The notes under the pieces are model-generated. The model saw nothing but the letters and a program-made list of their open reading frames with translations, searched no databases and was not told the origin of the DNA. Of a stretch of DNA of 64,000 nt, positions 53,252 to 62,695 are shown in pieces. The stretch comes from Mageeibacillus sp. UBA5438 (lineage in GTDB: Bacteria > Bacillota > Clostridia > Saccharofermentanales > DTU023), in contig DIRK01000058.1 of the NCBI GenBank assembly GCA_002427535.1, forward strand, positions 1-64,000, given 5' to 3'. The first letter of the stretch is position 1. The number at the start of each line of letters is the position of its first letter. The translations under genes were made by a program, and so were the position numbers.

Positions 53252-54607
53252 TTACTCGGCGAGGACTTCCTCGTCGTCTGCTACAAACTCATAGTCTTTA
53301 CCGGGCAGGACGGCATTCAGCAGGATACCGATGATCGCCGCGATGGCAAGGCCGGAGAAGCTGATGACTGCGTCGCCCACTGGGAAGTGCAAGCCGCCGA
53401 TGAACTCAAAGCCGAGGCCTGAAACGAGGATCATAGCCGCGACCACGAGGTTACGGGTTTTCGTCAGGTCAACTTTGTTCTCAACCATGTTGCGGACACC
53501 GATGGCGGAAATCATACCATAAAGGATGAAGGATACGCCGCCGATGACAACGGCCGGAATGGATCCGATAGCGCCTTCCACAACGGGGAAGAAGCTTGCG
53601 ATAATCGCCATGACCGCCGCGATCTGCATGACTCTCGGGTCATAAACGCGTGTCAGGACGAGAACGCCTGTGTTCTCACCATAGGTGGTGTTCGCGGGGC
53701 CGCCGACGGCGGACGCCAAGCTGGTCGCAAGGCCATCACCTATCAGAGTTCTGTGGAGGCCGGGTTTCGCGATCAGGTTTTTGCCGATGGTCGCGGAGAT
53801 CGCGGAGACGTCCCCGACGTGCTCCATCATCGTAGCGAGCGCAATGGGCACAATCGTGATAATCGCGCCTGCCTCAAATTTCATAAAACGGTCTGCCTTG
53901 ATCGGAATGTCAATGATGCCCGCGCCTGAAAGGCCGGAGAAGTCAACAATACCAAAGATCAGTGCCAAGACATAGCCGACGATGACACCCATCAGGATGG
54001 GGACGATCTTCAGCATGCCTCTGCCCCAGAGGTTGCAGACGACAATGGTGGCGATGGCGGCAAGCGCGATCAGCCAGTTGACGCCTGCGGGCAGGGTCGC
54101 ACCATCTTTAACGCGGACAAGTGTGTCCATAATTCCGCCTGAGCCCGGACCACCGAGCGCGGCCGGTGACAGAATAAGACCAATCAGAATAATGACGGGG
54201 CCTGTCACGACGGGCGGGAAGAAGCGCATGACGCGTTTGGGGCCGATCACTTTGATCAGGCCGGCCACGGCAACATACACAAAACCAGCGACAAATACAC
54301 CACCACATGCGTAGGGCAGTCTTGCCGGGTCGCCGCCGGACACAATGTTATAACCGGCGATAAAAGCAAACGACGATCCCAGGAAGGCAGGAACCTTTCC
54401 TCCCGTGATCACATGAAACAATAATGTCCCGATACCGGCCATCAGTAGCGCGGTGGAGACATTAAGACCTGTCAGAATGGGGACCAAAATAGTAGCTCCG
54501 AACATCGCGAACAGATGCTGTACACCCAGCACCAACGCTCTCGGAGCGCCCAGCTCTCTGACATCATAGATGGGCTCTGTGCCCAGCTTTGATTTCTCTT
54601 TTGCCAT
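53252..54607 (-). CDS. NCS2 family nucleobase permease (UraA-like)
   Basis: A proton-coupled nucleobase symporter of about 14 helices and 451 residues. QHLFAMFGATILVPIL near the N-terminus and the TTYGENTGVLVLTRVYDPRV motif (here in the middle; seen as NTTYGENTGVLVLT) are typical of the UraA/PyrP branch. Its neighbours degrade purines or ring-opened amides, so xanthine or another purine is as likely a substrate as uracil. ATG 54607 follows a GGAG; a leader of about 165 bases precedes it. Confidence 0.88.
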   Translation of the reverse strand: MAKEKSKLGTEPIYDVRELGAPRALVLGVQHLFAMFGATILVPILTGLNVSTALLMAGIGTLLFHVITGGKVPAFLGSSFAFIAGYNIVSGGDPARLPYACGGVFVAGFVYVAVAGLIKVIGPKRVMRFFPPVVTGPVIILIGLILSPAALGGPGSGGIMDTLVRVKDGATLPAGVNWLIALAAIATIVVCNLWGRGMLKIVPILMGVIVGYVLALIFGIVDFSGLSGAGIIDIPIKADRFMKFEAGAIITIVPIALATMMEHVGDVSAISATIGKNLIAKPGLHRTLIGDGLATSLASAVGGPANTTYGENTGVLVLTRVYDPRVMQIAAVMAIIASFFPVVEGAIGSIPAVVIGGVSFILYGMISAIGVRNMVENKVDLTKTRNLVVAAMILVSGLGFEFIGGLHFPVGDAVISFSGLAIAAIIGILLNAVLPGKDYEFVADDEEVLAE

Positions 54608-54777
54608 TCGTTCATCTCCTCTCATAATAAGTCGTTTCCCTTCACGTAAAGGCAAAATCCACTTTGCAATTGTGGCGCCCAACGATTCAGGTTTCTTATT
54701 ATTTTACACAAATGCTACCACAGCATACCCTGCATTGCATTAGCAATTTTTACAGGTTCAGCTGTTTATTGCCCTCC

Positions 54778-54805
54778 ATTATAGCGGAAATGTGGCGGAA
54801 ATCAA
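54778..54805 (-). promoter_or_regulatory. Candidate promoter of the permease gene, with a long leader
   Basis: Minus-strand TTGATT (plus 54800-54805) and TATAAT (plus 54778-54783) are 16 bases apart. The leader to the ATG is about 165 bases and contains short inverted repeats (TTGC-TAAT-GCAA; AATGC...GCATT) but no purine-riboswitch or PyrR consensus that I can recognise. Confidence 0.5.
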
Positions 54806-54883
54806 AAGATATCCCGCCTGTTTTTGTTGCACAGACACAAATCTATATCCGTTTTTTGTCCGCTGTGAGGCCGCATGAAAAAA

Positions 54884-54918
54884 GAATAAAAAATACCCCG
54901 CGTCTTTTCGACGCGGGG
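54884..54918 (-). terminator. Rho-independent terminator after the cyclase-family gene
   Basis: A 9-bp GC stem (CCCCGCGTC at 54896-54904 with GACGCGGGG at 54110-equivalent 54910-54918) and, on the minus strand, ATTTTTTATTC after it. It lies 12 bases beyond the stop of the cyclase-family gene and closes the catabolic operon. Confidence 0.85.
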
Positions 54919-54929
54919 CAGAAAGTGCA

Positions 54930-55727
54930 TTAGTCGATTTCTTCGAAAGCGACACAGCGGCAGAACGCTGACTCACCGTACTGGAACTTCCAGGGGAAGG
55001 TGCCGAGGATGAGGCGCTTGTTCAGGACCTTGTCAATCTCGCCGCCGACGTTCTCAACGTGAATGATCTCGTCAGGCTGCGGGAAGAGCATCAGGTGCAT
55101 CGCCTGATAGGTCTCAGGCCAGGGGTACAGCTCATTCAGGCTCTTACCGTACTTCTCTTGCATGTACGCGTCACAGGCAGCCGCCTCCTGGGGCTCCCAG
55201 TCACGAATCTTGGTGTTCATCGGGTGGTCTGCTGATCCGCAGTCAACGGCGATGTACTTGATCTCCATCTCCTTTAGCCATGCGGGGAAATCCATTGAGG
55301 GGCCCGGGTGGCGGAGCATGTAGCGGCGCTCGTCCGCTTCCGGCTGATCGAAGCCATACTTGTGATAGCCCGTGTTGATGAAGAGGATATCGCCCTTTTT
55401 CACTTCCACGCGATCCATAATGTCTTGCGGTGTGTAAATGGAGAAATCCTCCGTGATGTCGGAGATATCGGCAACAACACCGGGTCCCACGAGCATGTCC
55501 ATCTCAAGTGAAGCGATGTCACGGCCTGATGTATCAAAGTGCAGCGGGCCGTCAAGATGCGTACCGACATGGTTAGAAGTCGTAATCAGCATCCCGTTCG
55601 CGCCGTTCGGTGAAAGGCGTTTGAAAAATTTTACCTGCAGCGGCTCATAGGTCGGCCACGGCGGGGTCAAATGGCTTGTGTTCTGTGTAAGGTCGTACAC
55701 CTTAATTTTGTCCCAGTTTTTAATCAT
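54930..55727 (-). CDS. Cyclase-family metal-dependent amidohydrolase (kynurenine formamidase-like fold)
   Basis: A 265-residue protein with the family motif NHVGTHLDGPLHF (HxGTHxDxPxH), which binds a catalytic metal, and the later DCGSADHP region. The family hydrolyses N-formylkynurenine, isatin and other amides or lactams. The substrate here is unknown; as last gene of the AllF/G/H-like operon it may open a ring or deacylate an intermediate of purine or ureide breakdown. Start ATG 55727 follows GGGAGGAAC. Confidence 0.85.
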   Translation of the reverse strand: MIKNWDKIKVYDLTQNTSHLTPPWPTYEPLQVKFFKRLSPNGANGMLITTSNHVGTHLDGPLHFDTSGRDIASLEMDMLVGPGVVADISDITEDFSIYTPQDIMDRVEVKKGDILFINTGYHKYGFDQPEADERRYMLRHPGPSMDFPAWLKEMEIKYIAVDCGSADHPMNTKIRDWEPQEAAACDAYMQEKYGKSLNELYPWPETYQAMHLMLFPQPDEIIHVENVGGEIDKVLNKRLILGTFPWKFQYGESAFCRCVAFEEID

Positions 55728-55779
55728 ATTGTTTTGTTCCTCCCATTTTCTATGACTGGTAGTTTCTATTATAGCGCTA

Positions 55780-57039
55780 TTATTCAAGCATGCCTTCTTC
55801 GTCGAGAAGCGTGACATATGCCTCAAGCGCGTCCTCAAAACATTTCATCGGCGGATGCACAACGCCCGCCCCGACTTGGCCGACACCGGCCTTCTTGTGC
55901 GCGATGCCCGTATTGATGACCGGGCGGATCTGTGTCTCTACCACGAGACGAATGTCAATGCCTGTCGGTGAGCCTCTGAAGTTCATCGGGGGCAGTTTGT
56001 AGCTTGCGCTTTCCTCTAAGGTGATCTCGTACATGCTCGTCGTGAAGTTCACGGCATCTTGCGGCGTGCCTCCGACAAATTGCACGATGGCCGGCGCGGT
56101 GGCCATGGCAAAACCGCCGATGCCCATCGTCTCCGTGATGCAGGAATCACCGATGTCGGGGTTCGCGTCGTCCATGGAATAACCGGGGAAGTAAAGCCCG
56201 TCAATGATCTCGGCCGGAGCGGTAAACCAGCGGTCACCCAAAGCGGCCACGCGGATACCGAAGTCAGTGCCGTTTCTTGCCATGGTGTAGACGACGGTGG
56301 AATGTTTCACCTTCCCGACGGGATCCATGGTCGCCTTGGCGGCCGGCATCGACAGGTTAAGCGCGAAGTGGTCGTTGGAGTTCAAAAAGTCAAAGACTTT
56401 CTCCTGATCTTCCTTCGACGCATCGGTTTTCACAATGCTCGACGCCATCTCGCGGATGAACAGCGAGGTCGTCGCCTTGTTTCGGTTATGCACCTCGTCG
56501 CCCATCTGCACGGACTGCGCGATCAGGTTCTTCAGATCGATCGGACCGTGAATGGCAAGCGCTTCTTTCAGGATGGGATAAAGCGTCTTTTCCATCCATT
56601 TCAGATGCGTGATGACTTCTTCACTGTAGGCGCCAAAGCGCAACACCTGACCGAGTCCCTCGTTCTGCGTGCAGTACGCGAAATTGCCCTCAGCCTTGTT
56701 CTCAACAATGAACACAGGCATGGAGGCGGTCACGACACCGGCCATCGGTCCGACCGACGCATGGTGGTGACAGGGATCAAATTCAATCTTGCCTGAAGCG
56801 GCTAAGGCCTCAGCTTCCTCGGGTGTATCGGCCAATCCCTCATAGATCAGTCCTCCGATCACCGCACCGCGAAGCGGACCCGACATCCTGTCCCAGGTAA
56901 TCGGGGGACCCGCGTGCATCACTAAATGTTTGTGCATGCCCGGAACCACGTCTTGGGCAATCCCCATCCCGACCAAGGTCGGCTGAGCACCCTGAATGAT
57001 TTCCAGCGCCTTCTTATTGGCTTCTTCAATAAATTGCAT
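55780..57039 (-). CDS. DUF1116 protein, AllG/YlbE-like (oxamate carbamoyltransferase subunit), main part
   Basis: A 419-residue DUF1116 protein with the hallmark FDPCHHHASVGPMAGVVTASM and GIGGFAMATAPAIVQFVGG. In E. coli the set FdrA-YlbE-YlbF has been renamed AllF-AllG-AllH and assigned oxamate carbamoyltransferase activity, making carbamoyl phosphate from oxalurate. The same three families are adjacent here. The start ATG 57039 follows AAGGAG. The N-terminal segment that other DUF1116 proteins carry is encoded separately by the 58-codon frame just upstream. Activity in this organism is inferred. Confidence 0.85.
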   Translation of the reverse strand: MQFIEEANKKALEIIQGAQPTLVGMGIAQDVVPGMHKHLVMHAGPPITWDRMSGPLRGAVIGGLIYEGLADTPEEAEALAASGKIEFDPCHHHASVGPMAGVVTASMPVFIVENKAEGNFAYCTQNEGLGQVLRFGAYSEEVITHLKWMEKTLYPILKEALAIHGPIDLKNLIAQSVQMGDEVHNRNKATTSLFIREMASSIVKTDASKEDQEKVFDFLNSNDHFALNLSMPAAKATMDPVGKVKHSTVVYTMARNGTDFGIRVAALGDRWFTAPAEIIDGLYFPGYSMDDANPDIGDSCITETMGIGGFAMATAPAIVQFVGGTPQDAVNFTTSMYEITLEESASYKLPPMNFRGSPTGIDIRLVVETQIRPVINTGIAHKKAGVGQVGAGVVHPPMKCFEDALEAYVTLLDEEGMLE

Positions 57040-57062
57040 GGCATCTCCTTCTTTCAAAATAA

Positions 57063-57239
57063 TTATTTCAAACCCTTTAATCTGCCCAAAAGCGAAGACA
57101 TTTTCTTATCGCCTCCGGCAGCCGGCTTCCACTGTACATGGGCGGTCGACACGCCCTGATTTTTCAAATCCTCGTAAAAGGATTCCAAACCCATATTGAT
57201 CACAACCAACTCTTTTGTAAACAGCTCATTCACAGACAT
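57063..57239 (-). CDS. 58-residue separate N-terminal segment of the DUF1116 protein
   Basis: A short frame reading MSVNELFTKELVVINMGLES at its start and AHVQWKPAAGGDKK later, ending LGRLKGLK. Its pattern (VVNxGLxxFxxxLxxQGVxxxxVxWxPPAGGD) is what full-length DUF1116 proteins have before the domain found at 55780-57039. GGGAGG lies 8 bases before its ATG and the next gene starts 23 bases after its stop, so it looks like a real, translated subunit rather than debris. It is too short for most gene-calling cut-offs. Confidence 0.75.
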   Translation of the reverse strand: MSVNELFTKELVVINMGLESFYEDLKNQGVSTAHVQWKPAAGGDKKMSSLLGRLKGLK

Positions 57240-57252
57240 GGTGTACCTCCCT

Positions 57253-58803
57253 TTAAAGCTTCGCGGCCGTCATGATCCGATGGACAAGACGGACCGCCTG
57301 CGCGTTCGAAGGCATCACGATGACGCCTGCTTTTTCCAAATCTTTTGTGGATTTCACAAGATCCTGAGGATCCTGATCAGTTCCCGTCACAGACGCGACG
57401 GCGATCACGTCCTTGCCTTCCTTTTTTAAGGCCTCTTTAATCTCCGTAATTGAATCGGCCACGGCGCCCGCCGGATCTTCATGCGAACCGTATCCGAGCA
57501 CCACATCCGCCAGGATCACCGCGGTGGTCCCGTCGACATGTGACTTGAAAAACTCGGTCCTGGTCATCGGGTCGATCATGGGATGGGGGCGACCTCTTGT
57601 GAACTCGTCTTCACCTAAGTCAAGGCAGATATGGCCTTTGCCCTCGCGCTTGGACAGCGCGCGGTCCGGCGTCAGCGGAATATTCGAGTAAAGGGGGAAA
57701 TCCTCTCCCAGATACTTAATCGCTTCATCCGTTAGTGTACCGCCCGTGAAAAGCGCCACCAGATATTTCTGGTCATCTTTTAACTTCGCCACCTCCGCCT
57801 TCACCAAGGCATCGATCGCTTCTTCCGACTGGTCGAAACCGTCAAAGTCAACGGGCGTTTCTTTTCGAAGGAGCGCGACGGCCTTTTTAGCCGCGTCTTC
57901 CAAACTGACACAGGAAATGGCGCCGGCCTTTTTCACGGACTCCGCGTCACCGCCGATGAAGTCAATGACAACAGGCTTCGGGCTGTCCTTAATGAGATCG
58001 TAAATTTTCTTTTCCACCGAAGGTGCCGGCGGTTTTGACACAAGCACGATGACCTCTGTTTCGGGATCCGCGATCAGGGCTTCAATTCCCTGGATCATCA
58101 TGAGGCCGCCGATCTCCTCGCGAAGATCGCGCCCGCCGGTACCGATGACCTGGGACAGGCCTTCGCCCAACTTATGGATAATGACCGTGATTTCCTGTGT
58201 ACCTGTGCCCGAGGCGCCGACAAGACCGATCTTCCCTCTTCGCACAGCGTTGGCAAAGCAGAGCGGCACACCGTTAATAATGGCGGTTCCGCAGTCAGGG
58301 CCCATCATGAGAAGGCCCTTTTCAACGGCCATTTTCTTCAATTTCAATTCTTCTTCCACGGGGACGTTATCTGAAAACATCATGACATGAAGGCCTTCGT
58401 TGAGCGCTGTTTCCGCCTCCTGCCCCGCGTATTGGCCGGGAATCGAAATCTGAACTAGGTTGGCCCCCGCCAGATGACGGATCGCCGAGCTTAAAGTCGG
58501 CGGCTGGTAGTCACCCGACATCGCTTCTTTTTTGCTGTTGATTTGCTCATCAAATGAAGCGACCAGTTCGTCCATGCTGACTAAATTTTCATCAAATTTT
58601 GCCGCGATGAACAGATCATTGGGCGTCACCTGCTCAAGCTCGGAAACGAACATGTCAAGCATCTTGACCAAGTCGAGGTTGAGATCGGTGCCCATGCCGA
58701 CGAGCACCTCTTCCACCCCTTCTTGTTTTTTCATCTCGCGCGATATGAGCATCAGCGTGACTGAGTCATAATACGCGTTCTCCCTTACAATCGCTTTTAT
58801 CAT
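57253..58803 (-). CDS. fdrA: FdrA/AllF family protein (succinyl-CoA-synthetase-like acyl/carbamoyl transferase subunit)
   Basis: A 516-residue FdrA protein with a CoA-binding/ligase-like fold: GPDCGTAIINGVPLCFAN and GKIGLVGASGTGTQE in the first half, and DLGEDEFTRGRPHPMIDP in the second. FdrA is the E. coli AllF subunit of oxamate carbamoyltransferase. It is followed by the split AllG and preceded by an AllH-like gene, so all three subunits are encoded together. 13 bases separate it from the 58-codon gene. Confidence 0.88.
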   Translation of the reverse strand: MIKAIVRENAYYDSVTLMLISREMKKQEGVEEVLVGMGTDLNLDLVKMLDMFVSELEQVTPNDLFIAAKFDENLVSMDELVASFDEQINSKKEAMSGDYQPPTLSSAIRHLAGANLVQISIPGQYAGQEAETALNEGLHVMMFSDNVPVEEELKLKKMAVEKGLLMMGPDCGTAIINGVPLCFANAVRRGKIGLVGASGTGTQEITVIIHKLGEGLSQVIGTGGRDLREEIGGLMMIQGIEALIADPETEVIVLVSKPPAPSVEKKIYDLIKDSPKPVVIDFIGGDAESVKKAGAISCVSLEDAAKKAVALLRKETPVDFDGFDQSEEAIDALVKAEVAKLKDDQKYLVALFTGGTLTDEAIKYLGEDFPLYSNIPLTPDRALSKREGKGHICLDLGEDEFTRGRPHPMIDPMTRTEFFKSHVDGTTAVILADVVLGYGSHEDPAGAVADSITEIKEALKKEGKDVIAVASVTGTDQDPQDLVKSTKDLEKAGVIVMPSNAQAVRLVHRIMTAAKL

Positions 58804-58818
58804 TCCTTATTCTCTCCT

Positions 58819-59781
58819 TTACGAAAGTTCTTTCTTTATCCATATCGACGGATCGTTCCGATTCGAACTCAAAATAGCGGCGGCGTACAATCCAAATAAA
58901 AAGTCCGCGCCTGAACTCGCGCCGTACGCCAAGGCGCGATCAATTTTCTCCTCCAAAAAGTCCTCATCGCCCATCGCGACAAGAAGATCCAAATACAAGG
59001 CGTTCGCCCGGCCATGAGACGCGTGACGCAACATATGGTAACTGACAAGGGTTGTGCGTTCTTTCGAAAGGGCTACCAATTGGGAGGCAAATTCCAAAGC
59101 ACGTGCGCGCTTGTCGATCTGCGGTGACTTGTCATAGTAAGACCATAGCAAAATACCCGCTAAAAAATCATCGCAGGAAGGTGTCAGCCCCGGACCAAAA
59201 CCGATCAATCGCTTCGCGCGCTCAAAAGCCGCTTCAAAATGGCCGCTCCCCCATTCATCCAAAAACAGGTCAATGTCGCGGGCGATATAGGCGCTGTATA
59301 TATTCATGGGCGGTGCGTCTTCACTCGGCGCCCCCCCTTGTATGCGGGCTGCCAAAGAGGAGATACCGGTGGACTCGTGCGTTAACAGTGCCTGTCGGAT
59401 AAGTTCGAGTGAATCGTCATGACCCGTTATTGGGTATCGGCCCGAAAAGTTCAGCGATACAGGTATGACCGTCGCATTTCGAAAGGACAGCTGGCCTCTG
59501 TCGTGCGGCAGATGAAAGCTAAAATCCCCGTCGTAGCGGATCGTATCGCCGGGGTAAAGTTTCCAGGCGGCGATCGATTCAACCGGGGCGACAAGCCCCA
59601 TCGGCACCATGTCGCGCCCCGAGGCTAAAAAAGTGACAAGTTCGCCATCCTTCGTCAGGGTATTGACCGAGCGGTTAAATACAGAATGGACACTTAACTC
59701 CAAAGCGCCGGAAGTCTTCAGGTATCTTCTAAGATCCGAGGCAATCGCAAGGCATTGGCCGGGAGACATTAAGGGGTTCAT
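58819..59781 (-). CDS. DUF2877 protein (AllH/YlbF-like)
   Basis: A 320-residue protein with the DUF2877 signature GFGPGLTPSCDDFLAGIL. In E. coli the homologue YlbF is the third component (AllH) of oxamate carbamoyltransferase. It overlaps the pucR stop by 4 bases and lies 15 bases before fdrA. Confidence 0.85.
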   Translation of the reverse strand: MNPLMSPGQCLAIASDLRRYLKTSGALELSVHSVFNRSVNTLTKDGELVTFLASGRDMVPMGLVAPVESIAAWKLYPGDTIRYDGDFSFHLPHDRGQLSFRNATVIPVSLNFSGRYPITGHDDSLELIRQALLTHESTGISSLAARIQGGAPSEDAPPMNIYSAYIARDIDLFLDEWGSGHFEAAFERAKRLIGFGPGLTPSCDDFLAGILLWSYYDKSPQIDKRARALEFASQLVALSKERTTLVSYHMLRHASHGRANALYLDLLVAMGDEDFLEEKIDRALAYGASSGADFLFGLYAAAILSSNRNDPSIWIKKELS

Positions 59782-61451
59782 TCAAGCAACTCCTTAATCT
59801 TTAACGCGAGCTGAAAATTGAACGCCGTTTCGGGGTCACGCAGATCAATGCCGTAGACATCGCGAATGCGGTTAATCCTGTAAATAATCGTGTTGTAATG
59901 GGTGAACAACAGTTCAGACACGCGCTTCAAATTGCCGCCTGAGGCAAAATAGACGCGCACCGTGTCGATGAGGTCGCCGCGCTGATTGGAATCGTGTTCC
60001 TCCAGCGCCCCGAGCACCTCGTTCGCGTAGGCGAGCGCGTCCTCACGCAGCAGTGGATGCCCCAAGACGCGAAGGAGCCCCAAGTCATCGTAAAACAACA
60101 CATGGGTCTGCTCTTCGCCGCGCGCCAAAAGAATTCTGACCGTCTGTTCGGCCTGCTGCAGGCTGTCCGGCAGTTGCCGGGCGTGTGAGACGCAAGAACC
60201 TACGCCGATCATGGTGAAAGCCGAGAGTTCTTTTTCGGCGAGGCATCCGTCCAATATCTCGATAAACCGCCGGCACATGGCGTGGCGTCCTTCGACCGGG
60301 CAGGCGTTGTCAAATTGCAAAAGGAAAATGGCGCGATCGCTTTTCCTTGTCGAAAGAAAATAACCTTCGTACTCCCTGCCCAGGCGGTTCGTCAAATTGA
60401 GCAGCCCCGTGTTCAGATTTTTAATCATCTTCGAATTGTTCGCCGTCATTTGAAGGCGTTCTTCGCGGTTCATCACAAGCGCGACAATCTGACTTGGCAG
60501 CTCAGGATTAAAGCGGTAATAATCGGCGCTGTCAATCGCCTTTTGCTGCTCTTTGGGATCCTCGCTTAAAAGTTGTTCCAAGAAGGTGGTTTGGTGAACA
60601 TTTTCGCGCTCGACCAGTGTGGTGCGGTTCAAAATATCAAGCGCGATCAAAGTCGAGGTCGACTCGATGACAAACAGGTCTTGAGGTCGCAGTGAGCCTT
60701 CCGTATCCCAGATGAAAATATTGCCGTAATAGGTGTTGTCAAAATAAATCGGGATGGTATAGCGGGAAAGGCCGCTCTCTACCATCGTCACATGCTGAAA
60801 GCGGTTATTGGGGGTTGTATAGTCGCCCTTGTCAGAGGGCATGGCCATGAGCTTTTGGATGTCATTTTCAATCTGGGCTTCTTTTTCCTGATCGGGACAA
60901 AAACAATAATGGTCGCGAAATATATCGTCACGGATCATGACCGGTGCTCCGGTCGCCTGATAAATCTGCTCGACGATTTCCTGCATGCCCCCGTGCCGCA
61001 ACATGATTTCTCGCACGGTATGGTTGAAGTCATTGATGCGGGAAAGAAGTCGGGTCTGTTCCCCGATGATGTGGTTGAAAATTTCCTTGATCAGTTCACC
61101 GTAAGGAACGTCCTGCGGGATGCGAATAATGGGAAAATCGAGGATGTTCGCCAGTTCTATCGCTGATTTTGGCACTTCGCTGATATAGCGATGTGTCTTG
61201 ATCCCGAGACCGCACACGTCCTTTTCTTTTAACTGGGGGATCAGGCGTTCTAAGGCGGCGGGATCGTCACTGAAGGTATAAGCGGTTGTAAGGAGTAATT
61301 CTCCGGGTCTGACCCATTCGACGATGTCGGGAACTTCCATGACGTTAACCGACACGATGCCGCGATCAAGCCCGCCGTGTCCGGCCAGCACTTCAGCCCC
61401 GTCCAGCAGGCTGACATTCAAAATATTCCTAAGTGGGATGACTAGTTTCAT
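59778..61451 (-). CDS. PucR family transcriptional regulator
   Basis: A 557-residue regulator. The N-terminal PucR domain (EVLAGHGGLDRGIVSVNV, ELLLTTAYTF) senses a purine-pathway signal; a GAF/GGDEF-like centre follows; and the C-terminal HTH_30 (YFASGGNLKRVSELLFTHYN followed by RINRI) binds DNA. It is the first gene of the AllH-FdrA-AllG-cyclase operon and divergent from the xanthine-dehydrogenase genes, so it probably controls both. Confidence 0.9.
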   Translation of the reverse strand: MKLVIPLRNILNVSLLDGAEVLAGHGGLDRGIVSVNVMEVPDIVEWVRPGELLLTTAYTFSDDPAALERLIPQLKEKDVCGLGIKTHRYISEVPKSAIELANILDFPIIRIPQDVPYGELIKEIFNHIIGEQTRLLSRINDFNHTVREIMLRHGGMQEIVEQIYQATGAPVMIRDDIFRDHYCFCPDQEKEAQIENDIQKLMAMPSDKGDYTTPNNRFQHVTMVESGLSRYTIPIYFDNTYYGNIFIWDTEGSLRPQDLFVIESTSTLIALDILNRTTLVERENVHQTTFLEQLLSEDPKEQQKAIDSADYYRFNPELPSQIVALVMNREERLQMTANNSKMIKNLNTGLLNLTNRLGREYEGYFLSTRKSDRAIFLLQFDNACPVEGRHAMCRRFIEILDGCLAEKELSAFTMIGVGSCVSHARQLPDSLQQAEQTVRILLARGEEQTHVLFYDDLGLLRVLGHPLLREDALAYANEVLGALEEHDSNQRGDLIDTVRVYFASGGNLKRVSELLFTHYNTIIYRINRIRDVYGIDLRDPETAFNFQLALKIKELLE

Positions 61452-61535
61452 GCGCTTTACCCGATAATCTCTTCTCTATCATTTTACACAATATCGACTC
61501 AAGATTGCCTGTTAACTTGCCACAGCGATAGCGTC

Positions 61536-61565
61536 ATTATAGACCATATCACTATTATATGACAA
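61536..61565 (-). promoter_or_regulatory. Promoter of pucR and the AllH-FdrA-AllG operon
   Basis: Minus-strand TTGTCA (plus 61560-61565) and TATAAT (plus 61536-61541) with an 18-base spacer. A second TATAAT-like copy overlaps the -35 side, and the spacer contains the partial dyad ATATCAC-TATT-ATAT, a possible PucR site. Confidence 0.6.
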
Positions 61566-61721
61566 CAGTGTTAAGGAATATTCATCCCCTCTTTTCGCCT
61601 TTTTATCCGAATTAATCACCCGCGGCCGATGTTATTCAGATTTACCTCATTTTCCCACTTGTATACTCACGACAAAATACATCCCAACGAGAAATGTTAT
61701 TTGTAAACTCACACATCGAGC

Positions 61722-61750
61722 TTAGCCTACATAAGTGATAGAATTATAAT
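61722..61750 (+). promoter_or_regulatory. Candidate promoter of the xanthine-dehydrogenase-like operon
   Basis: A consensus TATAAT is at 61745-61750, with only a weak TTAGCC 17 bases upstream, as expected of an activated promoter. AGGAGG (61831-61836) serves the first gene. The 390-base region 61452-61842 holds this, the divergent pucR promoter and no gene. Confidence 0.4.
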
Positions 61751-61842
61751 AAATTATTCACCGCAACCTATTAGGCTGTGCAATTGAACATTGGATTGAA
61801 TATGCAAAATAAATCGTTTTTGCGAAACGAAGGAGGTTTTTC

Positions 61843-62682
61843 GTGCTAAGTCAATTTGATTATGTCAAACCGCTTGTACTGGACGAGGCTCTGGATGCGC
61901 TGTCGCACCACGATGACACGTACATCCTGGCCGGTGGTACCGATCTTCTGATCATGCTTCGCCACCATCTGATCGACGCCAAGCATATCGTCGATATCAA
62001 GGGTGTCTCGGAACTTTCTGTTTTCAACTTTGTTGAGGGCGAAGGGCTTGAGATCGGAGCGAACGTGGTGGTCAACACGCTTGTTGATTCGGAGCTTGTC
62101 AAAACAAAGTATGGGGCGCTCCACGACGCGGCGGCCTGTCTTGCGACCTACCAGCTTAGAAATCGCGCGACACTTGTGGGCAATATCTGCAACGCGTCAC
62201 CCGGGGCGGATCTGCCGCCTGCCATGCTGATCTACGACGCCACCGTCAAGATCGCGAGCAAAGAGGGCGTACGGACCGTACCGCTCAAAGAATTCTTCAC
62301 CGGTGTTAAAAAGACCCAGCTTACAAAGGGCGAGCTTGTCGTCTCTGTGTTCCTACCGGATCCCGGCAACAATGACAAGAGCGTTTACCTTCGCCAGACA
62401 CGCTTGAAGGGACACGACCTTTCGACGGTCGGCGTCGCCTGTCGTATCGACGGTGAAGGCAAGGCGGCCATCGGAATTAATGCTGTGGCCATTACGCCGC
62501 TGCGCCTCAACGCGTTAGAAGACGCGCTGAACGCCAAAGGCATCACGGAGGAATCCGTCCTCTGGGCCTCCGAAGAAATCAAGAATCACATCAAGCCCAT
62601 CACCGACGTACGCGCATCGAAGGAGTACCGCCTGCATATGGCAGGGGTATTGCTGAAGCGCTGCTTCGCGAAGATCATGTAG
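61843..62682 (+). CDS. Xanthine dehydrogenase-type FAD-binding subunit
   Basis: A 279-residue CoxM/XdhB-type flavoprotein. The FAD loops YILAGGTDLLIMLRHH and TLVGNICNASPGADLPPAM are clear. It passes electrons from the iron-sulfur subunit to the acceptor. The start is GTG 61843, six bases after AGGAGG. The order FAD, 2Fe-2S, molybdenum subunit is a common one for anaerobic purine hydroxylases. Confidence 0.93.
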   Translation: MLSQFDYVKPLVLDEALDALSHHDDTYILAGGTDLLIMLRHHLIDAKHIVDIKGVSELSVFNFVEGEGLEIGANVVVNTLVDSELVKTKYGALHDAAACLATYQLRNRATLVGNICNASPGADLPPAMLIYDATVKIASKEGVRTVPLKEFFTGVKKTQLTKGELVVSVFLPDPGNNDKSVYLRQTRLKGHDLSTVGVACRIDGEGKAAIGINAVAITPLRLNALEDALNAKGITEESVLWASEEIKNHIKPITDVRASKEYRLHMAGVLLKRCFAKIM

Positions 62683-62695
62683 TAGGAGGTCAAAG

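Noticed and set aside
54608..54777. Purine riboswitch before the permease gene
   Set aside because: The conserved loop sequences of the purine aptamer are not present.
56059..56796. 245-codon plus-strand frame inside the DUF1116 gene
   Set aside because: Antisense shadow; histidine/arginine-rich composition and no family similarity.
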